Source: Enterococcus_E cecorum_C (GTDB taxonomy: Bacteria > Bacillota > Bacilli > Lactobacillales > Enterococcaceae). From it: DNA of 64,000 bases. The stretch spans positions 6,445-70,444 of the forward strand of contig NZ_JBQKFH010000009.1 in NCBI RefSeq assembly GCF_052119425.1, written 5' to 3'. The notes below the pieces were generated by a model. It searched no databases and was not told the DNA's origin. It saw only the letters and a program-made list of their open reading frames with translations. Below are positions 42,191 through 50,010 of this stretch, piece by piece; position 1 is the stretch's first letter, and each line of letters starts with the position of its first letter. The position numbers and the translations under genes were made by a program.

Positions 42191-44830
42191 TTATTCATTT
42201 GATTTTAATGCATCAATCATATGAATATGTTTCAAACGAAATTGCGTAATAACCATTACAATAAAGGTAAAGATAATCGTCATCCCACTTGCCAGAAGAT
42301 AAGCACTTGCATGGATTTTTATTGGAAAAATGACTTGATTAAAGGAGACTTGATATAAAATAAAGCCCGTCAAAAGATAACCTACACCAAATCCAAGTAT
42401 AATCCCCAAAATAGTGAAGATGATATTTTCACGTACAATATACATCGTAACTTCCTTGTTATAAAAGCCCAGCACCTTAATCGTAGACAATTCACGAATT
42501 CTTTCAGAAATATTGATATTCGTTAAATTATATAAAACAACTAAGGCTAACATCCCTGAGAGTACAACAAAGATAATCACAATAATATCCAGATTATCTG
42601 TCATTTTCTTTTGCAATTTAATTTGACCTGTCATCAACGTAAGATTGCTTACTTTATTAGTTTTAAGGACTTTTTTCGAAAATTTAGCTTCTTGTGATTT
42701 GCTCATCTTGGTTGCTTGAATCAGTAAAGTATTTTTTTGATAGTTACTGCCAAAAATATCTTCAGCATAATTTTTCGTCATATAAATAAAGTTACCAATA
42801 TAATATTTTGCCACCGCTGCTACTTTTATTTTATATTTTCTACCGTCACTATCTTGTAAAGTCAGCATATCCCCTTTTTGCAAATCATATTCTTTTGCAA
42901 ACGGATGAGTGATAATTGCACCTTGATTAGTAACATGTAGCGGATTATTCTGTAAATCTTTGAAGTGAACAAATTTTTCATTAGGATTTCCCTGATCAAA
43001 GCTCATAACCGACACAGACTTTTTATGATATTCCAACGACTGCATTTCAACAGGTAAGATTGCTTTGATATGATGATCTGAATACAGCACTTGCTCAACT
43101 TTTTCCCGACTCTTTTTTGAGGTATCGTTTAGTGAAACAATACCTTGATAATCTACAATTGGGCCGAAATGCTCATCAATCACGGCTTCTAATGAATGTT
43201 TCAAGCCCACACCTGCAACCATCAAACCGCAACAACCAGCTATCCCGATAATTGCCATAATCATGCGGGATTTATACCGAAAAATATTTCGATAGCTGAC
43301 CTTTTGATTAAAGCTAAATCGTGACCAAAGCGGTGTAAGATACTCCAACAAAATTCGTTTGCCTGGCTTAGGTGCTTTAGGAAGTAAGAGATAGGCTGGC
43401 TTTTCGTGTAATTCTTTCACTAAAACCATCGCCACAGCCCCTAATGATGCGAAAATACAGGCAATAATGGAAAGTAAAATCGCACCGGTTGCATAAGATA
43501 AATGTAGCGTATCAAAAATGAAATTAGCCGTTAAGAATAGATTGATAATGTAAGGTAAAGAATTCGTTCCAGCAACAGTCCCCAAGAGAATTCCCAAGAA
43601 AGTAGCCAAACTCGCATATAATATATATTTTTGTGCAATTGTCCATTTTCCATACCCTAAAGCTTTTAGGATACCGATTTCGCGACGGTTTTCTTCTACC
43701 ATGCGAGTCATGGTACTAAAGGTAATTAAAGCAGCAATGAAAAAGAAAAATACTGGAAAGACATTGGCAATCCCATCAATTTGTGTTGTTAATTCCCCAT
43801 AGCTTTGAATTCCTACATTCTCATCCTTGGTATAATAGAGATACTTAGGTTCATGTAACTGTTCAAGTTTTTCCTTTTGTTTATCGAGTTGCGCCTGTTG
43901 CTTACTTAGTTGCACTTCTTTATTTTGCAAATCTGCTTGAGCTTGCTTTAATTTTGCTTGAGCCTCTAAAGGAAGCTGAGAAGCAATTGCTATTTGTGGA
44001 CTGAGTTGCTGTTTGGCTTGCTGCAATTGTTGCTTACCTGCATCAAACTGTTTTTGTGCATCATCAATAGGCTTATTTGCTTGTGTTTTGATTTCAGCTA
44101 AACGTTGACCTGGACGATTTTTTAAGACTTTTTTGACCTGCGCTAATCGTTTGGACACACGTTTTTCATAATTGTTTTGATAGACATTTTGCTTTTGTAA
44201 ATCTGAAAAGGCGAGATAAATGGTGCTATAAACCTCTGCTTTGAAATTCTCTTTAGGTACATAGACAAAATAATCTACAGAACCATTTCCTACCGTACTC
44301 GCTCCTCTTTCATTATTAGATACAAATAGCGGGGAATCCACAAAACCGACTAATTTATATGTTTTTTGGCGCAAATCATTCGGTAAATCAAAAGTAAAAG
44401 TTTGGCCTAAATGATAGCCTGCCTTTTTCGCCTTAGCATCCATCACAATTTCATTATCAGCTTTTGGAAGATGCCCGGATTTTACTTTAAGTTGATTGAG
44501 TTGATTTTTGTGATAGCTCAATAATTCATAGACTTTATTGGTCTTAGCATCGGCATCATATAATAAATACCCTGGATCAATCGTTGCTTTTAACTTTTTT
44601 AATGACTGAACATCTTTTTTCGTTAAGCCACCTGTAGAGATAATTTGAATATCACTAGCCTTTAAATCCCTTAATTCCTGATTAGCTGAATTTTGTAAAC
44701 TAGGTGCCGCTGCCTTTACACCTACAAACAAAAACACACCTAGAAAAATAATCATCATAATGGAGAAAAAGCGGCCTTTTGATTGCTTAATTTCTCTTAA
44801 ACTAGCTTTAAAATAGGTTCTATGTTTCAT
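42191..44830 (-). CDS. FtsX-type ABC transporter permease with coiled-coil domain
   Basis: An 879-residue permease with two FtsX units. There is an N-terminal helix, a large extracellular region with a glutamine-rich coiled coil (residues about 255-325, KQQLQQAKQQL...KLKQAQADLQNKEVQLSKQQAQL), three helices, a linker helix, a second extracellular domain, and a final three helices. It overlaps the ATPase gene end and follows AGGTGATG. Such transporters act as mechanotransmitters or export lipids or peptides. The exact substrate is unknown. Confidence 0.88.
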   Translation of the reverse strand: MKHRTYFKASLREIKQSKGRFFSIMMIIFLGVFLFVGVKAAAPSLQNSANQELRDLKASDIQIISTGGLTKKDVQSLKKLKATIDPGYLLYDADAKTNKVYELLSYHKNQLNQLKVKSGHLPKADNEIVMDAKAKKAGYHLGQTFTFDLPNDLRQKTYKLVGFVDSPLFVSNNERGASTVGNGSVDYFVYVPKENFKAEVYSTIYLAFSDLQKQNVYQNNYEKRVSKRLAQVKKVLKNRPGQRLAEIKTQANKPIDDAQKQFDAGKQQLQQAKQQLSPQIAIASQLPLEAQAKLKQAQADLQNKEVQLSKQQAQLDKQKEKLEQLHEPKYLYYTKDENVGIQSYGELTTQIDGIANVFPVFFFFIAALITFSTMTRMVEENRREIGILKALGYGKWTIAQKYILYASLATFLGILLGTVAGTNSLPYIINLFLTANFIFDTLHLSYATGAILLSIIACIFASLGAVAMVLVKELHEKPAYLLLPKAPKPGKRILLEYLTPLWSRFSFNQKVSYRNIFRYKSRMIMAIIGIAGCCGLMVAGVGLKHSLEAVIDEHFGPIVDYQGIVSLNDTSKKSREKVEQVLYSDHHIKAILPVEMQSLEYHKKSVSVMSFDQGNPNEKFVHFKDLQNNPLHVTNQGAIITHPFAKEYDLQKGDMLTLQDSDGRKYKIKVAAVAKYYIGNFIYMTKNYAEDIFGSNYQKNTLLIQATKMSKSQEAKFSKKVLKTNKVSNLTLMTGQIKLQKKMTDNLDIIVIIFVVLSGMLALVVLYNLTNINISERIRELSTIKVLGFYNKEVTMYIVRENIIFTILGIILGFGVGYLLTGFILYQVSFNQVIFPIKIHASAYLLASGMTIIFTFIVMVITQFRLKHIHMIDALKSNE

Positions 44831-44839
44831 CATCATCAC

Positions 44840-45541
44840 CTACCAAACAAGTTCATCAATTGATTTTGGATGTGGATTTTCTTCTATTTTTTGCACCTTG
44901 GCATCATTAATATGAATCACACGGTTAGCAATCGGAGCCAAAGCCGAATTATGGGTAATAATCAAGACCGTATTTCCATGCACTTGACTAACTTGCTGTA
45001 ATAATTTCAAAATCATCTTACCTGTCTGAAAATCCAATGCGCCAGTCGGTTCATCACAGAGCAGTAACTTAGGATTTTTAGCCAAAGCCCGCGCGATAGA
45101 TACCCGTTGTTGTTCACCACCTGATAATTGCGCTGGAAAATTATCCAAGCGGTTTTCTAGGCCGACAAGTTTTAATACTTCCACCGGATCCATCGCATCT
45201 TTGACGAGTTCTGTTGCCAATTCTACATTTTCCTTAGCCGTTAAATTCGGAACTAAATTATAAAACTGGAAAACAAACCCCACATCTAAGCGTCGGTAGG
45301 TCGTTAATTCTTTTTCGTTAAACTTTGCAATATCTACACCATCCACAAAGATTTCCCCTTCATCCGGTGTATCCATGCCTCCTAAAATATTTAAAACAGT
45401 GGACTTTCCCGCACCACTCGGACCTAGAATAATCGCTAGTTCTCCCTTCTTGACAGAAAAAGACAGTCGATGATTCGCTGTAATGGTGGTCTCACCCATT
45501 TGGTAATGTTTGGATTCATTTTTCACTTCGATATATTCCAT
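44840..45541 (-). CDS. ABC transporter ATP-binding protein (MacB/LolD-type)
   Basis: A 233-residue ATPase. It has Walker A GPSGAGKST, Q-loop FVFQFYNLVPNLTAKENVELA, signature LSGGEQQRVSIARAL, Walker B LLLCDEPTGALD and the H-loop ITHNS. The spacing and TGALD wording put it with the FtsE/LolD/MacB group that pairs with FtsX-type permeases. First gene of a two-gene operon, divergent from tetR. Confidence 0.92.
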   Translation of the reverse strand: MEYIEVKNESKHYQMGETTITANHRLSFSVKKGELAIILGPSGAGKSTVLNILGGMDTPDEGEIFVDGVDIAKFNEKELTTYRRLDVGFVFQFYNLVPNLTAKENVELATELVKDAMDPVEVLKLVGLENRLDNFPAQLSGGEQQRVSIARALAKNPKLLLCDEPTGALDFQTGKMILKLLQQVSQVHGNTVLIITHNSALAPIANRVIHINDAKVQKIEENPHPKSIDELVW

Positions 45542-45578
45542 GAAATTTTCCTCGCCTTACTTTTCGATTATTTGTACA

Positions 45579-45612
45579 CAGTGTTGAATTTTTAACACAC
45601 TGTTAGTATACT
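45579..45612 (+). promoter_or_regulatory. tetR promoter and inverted-repeat operator
   Basis: TTGAAT (45584-45589) and TATACT (45607-45612) are 17 bp apart on the plus strand. An imperfect inverted repeat, CAGTGTT (45579-45585) with AACACACTG (45594-45602), overlaps it. Its position between the divergent genes would let the TetR protein control both directions. Confidence 0.65.
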
Positions 45613-45708
45613 ATGGTTAATAAGAAAGCTCAAGAAACAATCTACAACGCTATGCCATGAACTGAACACATTTTTAGTAACTGTTCATCATCAGAAAGGA
45701 AGATTTTT

Positions 45709-46272
45709 ATGGCTGGAACAATTGATAATCGTCGGAGTCAGTTTACCAAACAAATCATTCAACAGACCTTTTTTGACTTGCTTAAAGAAAAAGACTTAAA
45801 CAAAATAACCGTGAAAAAAATTGCCGAAAAAGCAGATATTAATCGGGGGACTTTTTATCGCTATTATACCGATGTGCTAGACTTATATAACAAAATCCAG
45901 ACGAGCTATATCCAAACCGTCAAGCAAGAATTTTCTGAGACCGATTTAAATCTAGAGAAGAGCCTGACCACACTCCTCAATTTTGTCAAACAAGATGAAG
46001 GATTACAGATTCTAGTTCTAAAAAGTAGTCAAAGTGATAAATTTACTGAACAGGTCTTACTAAGCATCAAAAACCTGTCCTTGCAAAACTTTGCCTTAAA
46101 TTTTCCACAAGCGAGTCCTTTTGAATTGGAACTCTCCTTTGCCTACTTCACCTCTGGAGCCATCTCTTTAATCAAATATTGGCTAGAAGAAGACATCAAT
46201 TATCCTATTGAAAAAGTCGTGCAACTTCTCATCCAATTAACACAAACGGCACATTTTACCAACCATTCATAA
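45709..46272 (+). CDS. TetR-family transcriptional regulator
   Basis: A 187-residue regulator. The HTH (ITVKKIAEKADINRGTFYRYYTDVLDLYNKI) is preceded by RRSQFTKQIIQQTFFDLLKEK. The C-terminal part resembles the TetR_C_33/DhaS-like group (SGAISLIKYWLEEDINYPIEKVVQLL). It is divergently transcribed from the ABC operon at 42.2-45.5 kb, so it probably represses that exporter. A strong AGAAAGGA site precedes the ATG. Confidence 0.88.
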   Translation: MAGTIDNRRSQFTKQIIQQTFFDLLKEKDLNKITVKKIAEKADINRGTFYRYYTDVLDLYNKIQTSYIQTVKQEFSETDLNLEKSLTTLLNFVKQDEGLQILVLKSSQSDKFTEQVLLSIKNLSLQNFALNFPQASPFELELSFAYFTSGAISLIKYWLEEDINYPIEKVVQLLIQLTQTAHFTNHS

Positions 46273-46362
46273 TGATTCGGTCCAAAGGTGGATGAAATGA
46301 ACTTTATTTTTGTGTATAATAAGTGCAAATGAAAAAATAATTTAGTAGTTAGGAGTTTAAAA

Positions 46363-46731
46363 ATGAAGATTACCAAAAGAAACTTTGTCGTATCCATCCT
46401 TTTAAGTTTAGTCACTTGTGGGATTTATTCTCTTTACTGGATGGTGATGCTAAACGATGAAATTCACAACATTTATGAATCCATGTATCCCGAAGACTTA
46501 AGTACCACACGCGTCTCTGGTGCTTTATTATTAGTCTTTACCTTTATTACTTGTGGTATCTATAGCTTTTATTGGTACTACAAGATGGGAACTTTATGTA
46601 ACAAAATCTCTAAAAACAATAGCAATTTTGATTTAATCTTCTTAATTTTAGCGATTTTCCAATTACCTATTGTCAATATGTGTATTATGCAAAATATCGA
46701 AAATAATTTCTTTGATGAATATGAATTCTAA
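46363..46731 (+). CDS. DUF4234-type membrane protein
   Basis: A 122-residue protein with three or four hydrophobic segments. Two copies of the motif TCGIYxxYW occur (LVTCGIYSLYW and FITCGIYSFYW), a DUF4234 hallmark. Its last 17 bases overlap the start of the following DUF2752 gene, so the two are coupled. A TAGGAG site precedes the ATG. The function is unknown. Confidence 0.8.
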   Translation: MKITKRNFVVSILLSLVTCGIYSLYWMVMLNDEIHNIYESMYPEDLSTTRVSGALLLVFTFITCGIYSFYWYYKMGTLCNKISKNNSNFDLIFLILAIFQLPIVNMCIMQNIENNFFDEYEF

Positions 46732-47104
46732 AAAAACAATAACAAAAAGCCAAATACAAAAAGAAATCCGATACCTCTTGATGATTATAGGTATCGGATT
46801 TGGCTATTATCTTTGGTTAAATTTCACCCATTTAGGTATTCCCTGTCCATTTCGTACAATCACTGGTTGGTTATGTCCTGGTTGTGGGATTACACATATG
46901 TTGATTGCACTCATTCAGCTAGACTTTCATACCGCCTACTTGGAAAATCCGTTTTTATTACTAACTTTGCCGTTTTTGATCGGTGAAATCCTCTATCAAC
47001 GCTATTTACAGCTCACCAAACAAACGAATCCTCAGTGGAATCAAGTCTTATTATGGCTATATGTGATTGCCTTAATCATCTTTGGTATCCTGCGTAATCT
47101 ATAA
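46715..47104 (+). CDS. DUF2752 membrane protein
   Basis: A protein of about 129 residues (127 if it starts at ATG 46721) with three helices and the DUF2752 core CPFRTITGWLCPGCGITHM, a cysteine cluster between helices. A longer upstream frame lies wholly inside the DUF4234 gene and is not preferred. No clear ribosome site is seen; coupling to the overlapping gene is likely. The function is unknown. Confidence 0.8.
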   Translation: MNMNSKKTITKSQIQKEIRYLLMIIGIGFGYYLWLNFTHLGIPCPFRTITGWLCPGCGITHMLIALIQLDFHTAYLENPFLLLTLPFLIGEILYQRYLQLTKQTNPQWNQVLLWLYVIALIIFGILRNL

Positions 47105-47110
47105 GAATTT

Positions 47111-47140
47111 AAACAAGTAGTTTCATGCTGCTTGTTTTTT
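47111..47140 (+). terminator. terminator after DUF2752 gene
   Basis: AAACAAGTAG pairs with CTGCTTGTTT (one G-U pair), followed by TTTTTATTTT. Confidence 0.8.
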
Positions 47141-47274
47141 TATTTTAAATCTCGCAAATTTTCCAAATCATTCAAATCAAAACCTAACCCGCCCTCTTGA
47201 TACATCAAATCATACGCATCATAAGCTCCTAGCAAGTAACCTACACTTGCAAAATATCTAATAAAACTTTGCAT
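47140..47274 (-). CDS. small hypothetical ORF (44 residues)
   Basis: It starts MQSFIRYFASVGYLLGAYDA and ends LNDLENLRDLK. It is in the same frame as, and 9 bases after, the stop of the 43-residue ORF just upstream. No strong ribosome site is visible. Amphipathic start and acidic end. Family not recognised; it could be a remnant of one longer gene broken by TGA and TAG. Confidence 0.3.
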   Translation of the reverse strand: MQSFIRYFASVGYLLGAYDAYDLMYQEGGLGFDLNDLENLRDLK

Positions 47275-47283
47275 TCTCTATAC

Positions 47284-47415
47284 TCAATCAATTCCATACC
47301 ATTCATTATTTTCCTTTTCATCATAATGATTTTGAGAATTTTTATGACTTACTTTCTCTAATTGACTTTCATCACGCCAATCAGGTTCATATGAATGATC
47401 AAATGGTTCAACCAT
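47284..47415 (-). CDS. small hypothetical ORF (43 residues)
   Basis: It begins MVEPFDHSYEPDWRDESQL and is very acidic and hydrophilic, ending NNEWYGID. It lies just downstream of the rplL terminator and has no evident promoter or ribosome site. It may be the N-terminal half of a disrupted gene continuing at 47140-47274. Family not recognised. Confidence 0.3.
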   Translation of the reverse strand: MVEPFDHSYEPDWRDESQLEKVSHKNSQNHYDEKENNEWYGID

Positions 47416-47429
47416 ATAAAATTCAGAAC

Positions 47430-47468
47430 CCAAAAAAAGACCCAGGAAACACAATCGTTTCCTGAGTC
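47430..47468 (-). terminator. terminator of rplJ-rplL
   Basis: GACCCAGGAAAC (47439-47450) with GTTTCCTGAGTC (47457-47468) forms a 12-bp stem with one G-U pair. It is followed on the minus strand by seven T. Confidence 0.88.
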
Positions 47469-47491
47469 ATCAACTCTAATTAAATAACAAA

Positions 47492-47860
47492 TTATTTAAC
47501 TGTTACAGTTGCTCCAGCTTCTTCTAATGATGCTTTAAGAGCTTCTGCTTCTTCTTTAGAGATTCCTTCTTTAACTGGTGCAGGAGCGCCATCTACAACA
47601 GCTTTAGCTTCTTTCAAGCCTAAGCCAGTAGCTTCACGAACTGCTTTGATAACTTTAACTTTTTGGTCGCCAGCAGCTGTTAATTCAACAGTGAATTCTG
47701 TTTGTTCTTCAGCAGCTGCTGCACCACCAGCAGCAGCAACAGCTACAGGAGCTGCAGCAGATACGCCAAATTCTTCTTCGATAGCTTTAACTAAGTCGTT
47801 TAATTCTAAGATTGTTGCGCCTTTTAGCTCTTCAACAATGTTTTCAATGTTTAATGCCAT
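47492..47860 (-). CDS. rplL: 50S ribosomal protein L7/L12
   Basis: A 122-residue protein with the N-terminal dimerisation helix pair, an Ala-rich hinge (AAAPVAVAAAGGAAAAEE), and the C-terminal factor-binding domain (KVKVIKAVREATGLGLKEAKAVVDGAPAPVKEG). It forms the ribosomal stalk with L10, encoded just upstream. Confidence 0.98.
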   Translation of the reverse strand: MALNIENIVEELKGATILELNDLVKAIEEEFGVSAAAPVAVAAAGGAAAAEEQTEFTVELTAAGDQKVKVIKAVREATGLGLKEAKAVVDGAPAPVKEGISKEEAEALKASLEEAGATVTVK

Positions 47861-47935
47861 TATGATTTTCCTCCAATATTTTAAATAATTAATATGTTTT
47901 CAAATTGCATCAATTTCTGATTGATTAAGCAGCGA

Positions 47936-48436
47936 TTAAGCCACTTCTTCGTTCTTTTCTGCCACAGCTTTGACAGCGTATGCCACGTTGCGGACTGGAG
48001 CTTGAAGAACAGATAGTAACATAGATAGTAATCCTTCGCGGTTTGGTAATTTTGCCAATGCATGGATTTCTTCCAATGATGCCACTTTACCTTCGATGAT
48101 ACCACCTTTGATTTCTAATGCTTTTGCTTCTTTAGCAAATTCATCCATAATCTTAGCTGGTGCGACTACATCTTCGTTACTGAATGCTACAGCAGTAGGA
48201 CCTGTGAATACTTCATCAAGACCTTCTAAACCAGCAGCTTTAGCAGCACGAGAAAGGATAGAATTTTTGATAACTTTCATTTCTACGTTTGCTTCGCGTA
48301 ATTGTTTACGTAAACGAGTTACTTCATCAACTGTTAATCCACGGTAATCAACGATTACAACAGATGCAGCAGCGTTGAATTTTTCTGTAACTTCTTCAAC
48401 AATAGCAGCTTTTTTAGCGATAGTTGCTTCACTCAT
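47936..48436 (-). CDS. rplJ: 50S ribosomal protein L10
   Basis: A 166-residue protein with ATIAKKAAIVEEVTEKFNAAASVVIVDYRGLTVDEVTRLRKQLR, typical of L10, and a C-terminal L12-binding helix. The start is ATG 48436 with a strong AGGAGGTG site; the longer upstream frame lies inside the leader. It is preceded by a conserved L10 leader. Confidence 0.97.
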   Translation of the reverse strand: MSEATIAKKAAIVEEVTEKFNAAASVVIVDYRGLTVDEVTRLRKQLREANVEMKVIKNSILSRAAKAAGLEGLDEVFTGPTAVAFSNEDVVAPAKIMDEFAKEAKALEIKGGIIEGKVASLEEIHALAKLPNREGLLSMLLSVLQAPVRNVAYAVKAVAEKNEEVA

Positions 48437-48449
48437 TATACTTTCACCT

Positions 48450-48595
48450 CCTGATTTTGATGGAAGAGTTTCTCTATACGAAAAAACTCTATGCCACCGT
48501 AGACATAGAGGGACCATTGATCTTATCAATAAATGTCCTCGGTAGGATTTATGAGTTACCTCACCTACTGTCTTCGGTACAGTTAATTATTTAAC
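48450..48595 (-). ncRNA. ribosomal protein L10 leader
   Basis: On the minus strand the segments AACTGTACCGAAGACAGTAGG and GGTGAGGTAACTC, then CCTACCGAGGACAT and the CTCTATG...CATAGAG stem, match the known Firmicute L10 leader, where L10-L12 binds to repress its own synthesis. It lies directly before the rplJ ribosome site. Confidence 0.85.
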
Positions 48596-48631
48596 CTTGT
48601 CCACTTTACCATGATAAAGTGGACAAGTCAA
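48596..48631 (-). promoter_or_regulatory. candidate rplJ promoter inside a 13-bp inverted repeat
   Basis: A perfect inverted repeat, CTTGTCCACTTTA (48596-48608) with TAAAGTGGACAAG (48615-48627), has a six-base loop. On the minus strand TTGACT (48626-48631) and TAAAGT (48603-48608) are 17 bp apart, so a promoter overlaps the repeat. It has no T-run after it in the minus direction, so it is not a standard terminator for rplA. Confidence 0.5.
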
Positions 48632-48648
48632 CACTTTTTTTCTAAAAA

Positions 48649-49338
48649 TTAGAAACTAGCTTGGTCAACATGGATTCCAGGACCAAATGTTGTTGTAATT
48701 GTAATGTTCTTCATGTATTGACCTTTAGCAGCAGATGGTTTTGCTTTTACTAAAACGTCATGAATAGTCTTGAAGTTTTCAACTAATTTTTCGTTGTCGA
48801 ATGATACTTTACCGATTGGTACATGAATGTTACCGTTACGGTCTACACGGTAAGTTACTTTACCAGCTTTTACTTCGTTAACTGCTTTTGTAACGTCCAT
48901 TGTAACAGTACCAGTTTTAGGGTTTGGCATTAAGCCTTTAGGACCTAAGACACGACCTAATTTACCAACTTCAGCCATCATATCAGGAGTTGCTACGACA
49001 ACGTCAAAGTCGAACCAACCACCTTGAATTTTTTGTACTAAGTCTGCTTCGCCAACATAGTCAGCACCAGCAGCTTCTGCTTCTTTTGCTTTTTCGCCAC
49101 GTGCAAATACTAAGACAGATTGAGTTTTACCAGTACCATTTGGTAATACAACAGCGCCACGAATTTGTTGGTCTGCTTTCTTAGGATCTACATTTAAACG
49201 ATAAGCAACTTCAACAGTTGCATCAAATTTTGCAAAGTTTGTTTCTTTTGCTAAAGCTACAGCTTCTTCAACAGAGTATAATTTCGCAGCTTCAACTTTT
49301 TTCAATGCTTCTTGCATTTTTTTGCTTTTTTTAGCCAT
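48649..49338 (-). CDS. rplA: 50S ribosomal protein L1
   Basis: A 229-residue protein. FDATVEVAYRLNVDPKKADQQIRGAVVLPNGTGKT and LMPNPKTGTVTMDVTKAV, plus the C-terminal ITTTFGPGIHVD, identify L1. It binds 23S rRNA and its own mRNA. A GGAGGAAAAC site precedes the ATG. It is cotranscribed with rplK, about 100 bp upstream. Confidence 0.98.
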   Translation of the reverse strand: MAKKSKKMQEALKKVEAAKLYSVEEAVALAKETNFAKFDATVEVAYRLNVDPKKADQQIRGAVVLPNGTGKTQSVLVFARGEKAKEAEAAGADYVGEADLVQKIQGGWFDFDVVVATPDMMAEVGKLGRVLGPKGLMPNPKTGTVTMDVTKAVNEVKAGKVTYRVDRNGNIHVPIGKVSFDNEKLVENFKTIHDVLVKAKPSAAKGQYMKNITITTTFGPGIHVDQASF

Positions 49339-49340
49339 TA

Positions 49341-49385
49341 GTTTTCCTCCTTGATGTGGTTATAACGGTAGAACCTCCCACGTGT
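49341..49385 (-). promoter_or_regulatory. L1-binding-like site before rplA
   Basis: On the minus strand CACGTGGGAGG is followed after a short loop by TAACCACATCAAGGAGG. The same pair of blocks occurs before rplK. They resemble the L1 site on 23S rRNA, suggesting a second autoregulatory site inside the operon. Confidence 0.55.
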
Positions 49386-49439
49386 TTTATATTTTTCAAT
49401 ATAAAGCCAACTGAGAAGCTACGCTAGGGTGTGCAGAAA

Positions 49440-49862
49440 TTATTCTACAGTGATACCCATGCTTCGTGCAGTTCCTTCAACCATGCGCATTGCAGCTTCA
49501 ACAGATGCAGCGTTTAGGTCTTCCATTTTCAACTCAGCGATTTCTCTTACTTGATCGCTAGTAACTTTGGCAACTTTAGTTTTGTTAGGCACACCTGAGC
49601 CTTTTTCAATTTTAGCAGCTTTCTTTAATAATACTGCAGCTGGTGGTGTTTTTGTAACGAATGTGAATGAACGGTCTTCGTATACAGAAATCACAACCGG
49701 AATAATTAAACCTGCTTGATCAGCGGTACGAGCATTGAATTCTTTAGTGAATCCCATGATGTTAACCCCTGCTTGACCTAATGCAGGACCTACTGGTGGA
49801 GCTGGTGTTGCTTTACCTGCAGGAATTTGCAATTTAACAATTTTTTCTACTTTCTTTGCCAC
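49440..49862 (-). CDS. rplK: 50S ribosomal protein L11
   Basis: A 140-residue protein. LQIPAGKATPAPPVGPALGQAGVNIMGFTKEFNA and the C-terminal GTARSMGI motif are diagnostic. A strong AAGGAGG site precedes the ATG. It is first gene of rplK-rplA, with its own promoter about 100 bp upstream. Confidence 0.98.
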   Translation of the reverse strand: MAKKVEKIVKLQIPAGKATPAPPVGPALGQAGVNIMGFTKEFNARTADQAGLIIPVVISVYEDRSFTFVTKTPPAAVLLKKAAKIEKGSGVPNKTKVAKVTSDQVREIAELKMEDLNAASVEAAMRMVEGTARSMGITVE

Positions 49863-49872
49863 GAGACATACC

Positions 49873-49925
49873 TCCTTGAGTCCGTGATGTGGTTAATTGG
49901 AGCTCAAAATTTCTCCTCCCACGTA
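49873..49925 (-). promoter_or_regulatory. L1-binding-like leader of rplK
   Basis: ACGTGGGAGG and TAACCACATCACGGA on the minus strand flank a loop, as before rplA. This is consistent with feedback by L1 on the operon, as known in other bacteria. Confidence 0.6.
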
Positions 49926-49953
49926 ATGTACACTTTTTCGTGCACACTGGAAT

Positions 49954-49982
49954 AGTATAGCGTAAGATTTTATAGTTTTCAA
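49954..49982 (-). promoter_or_regulatory. rplK promoter
   Basis: TTGAAA (49977-49982) and TATACT (49954-49959) lie 17 bp apart on the minus strand, upstream of the L1-type leader. Confidence 0.75.
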
Positions 49983-50010
49983 CCGTTTTTTCAAAGTTTT
50001 TTCAAAAAAA

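Noticed and set aside
47881..48105. 74-residue minus-strand frame between rplJ and rplL
   Set aside because: Overlaps the end of rplJ in another frame; shadow.
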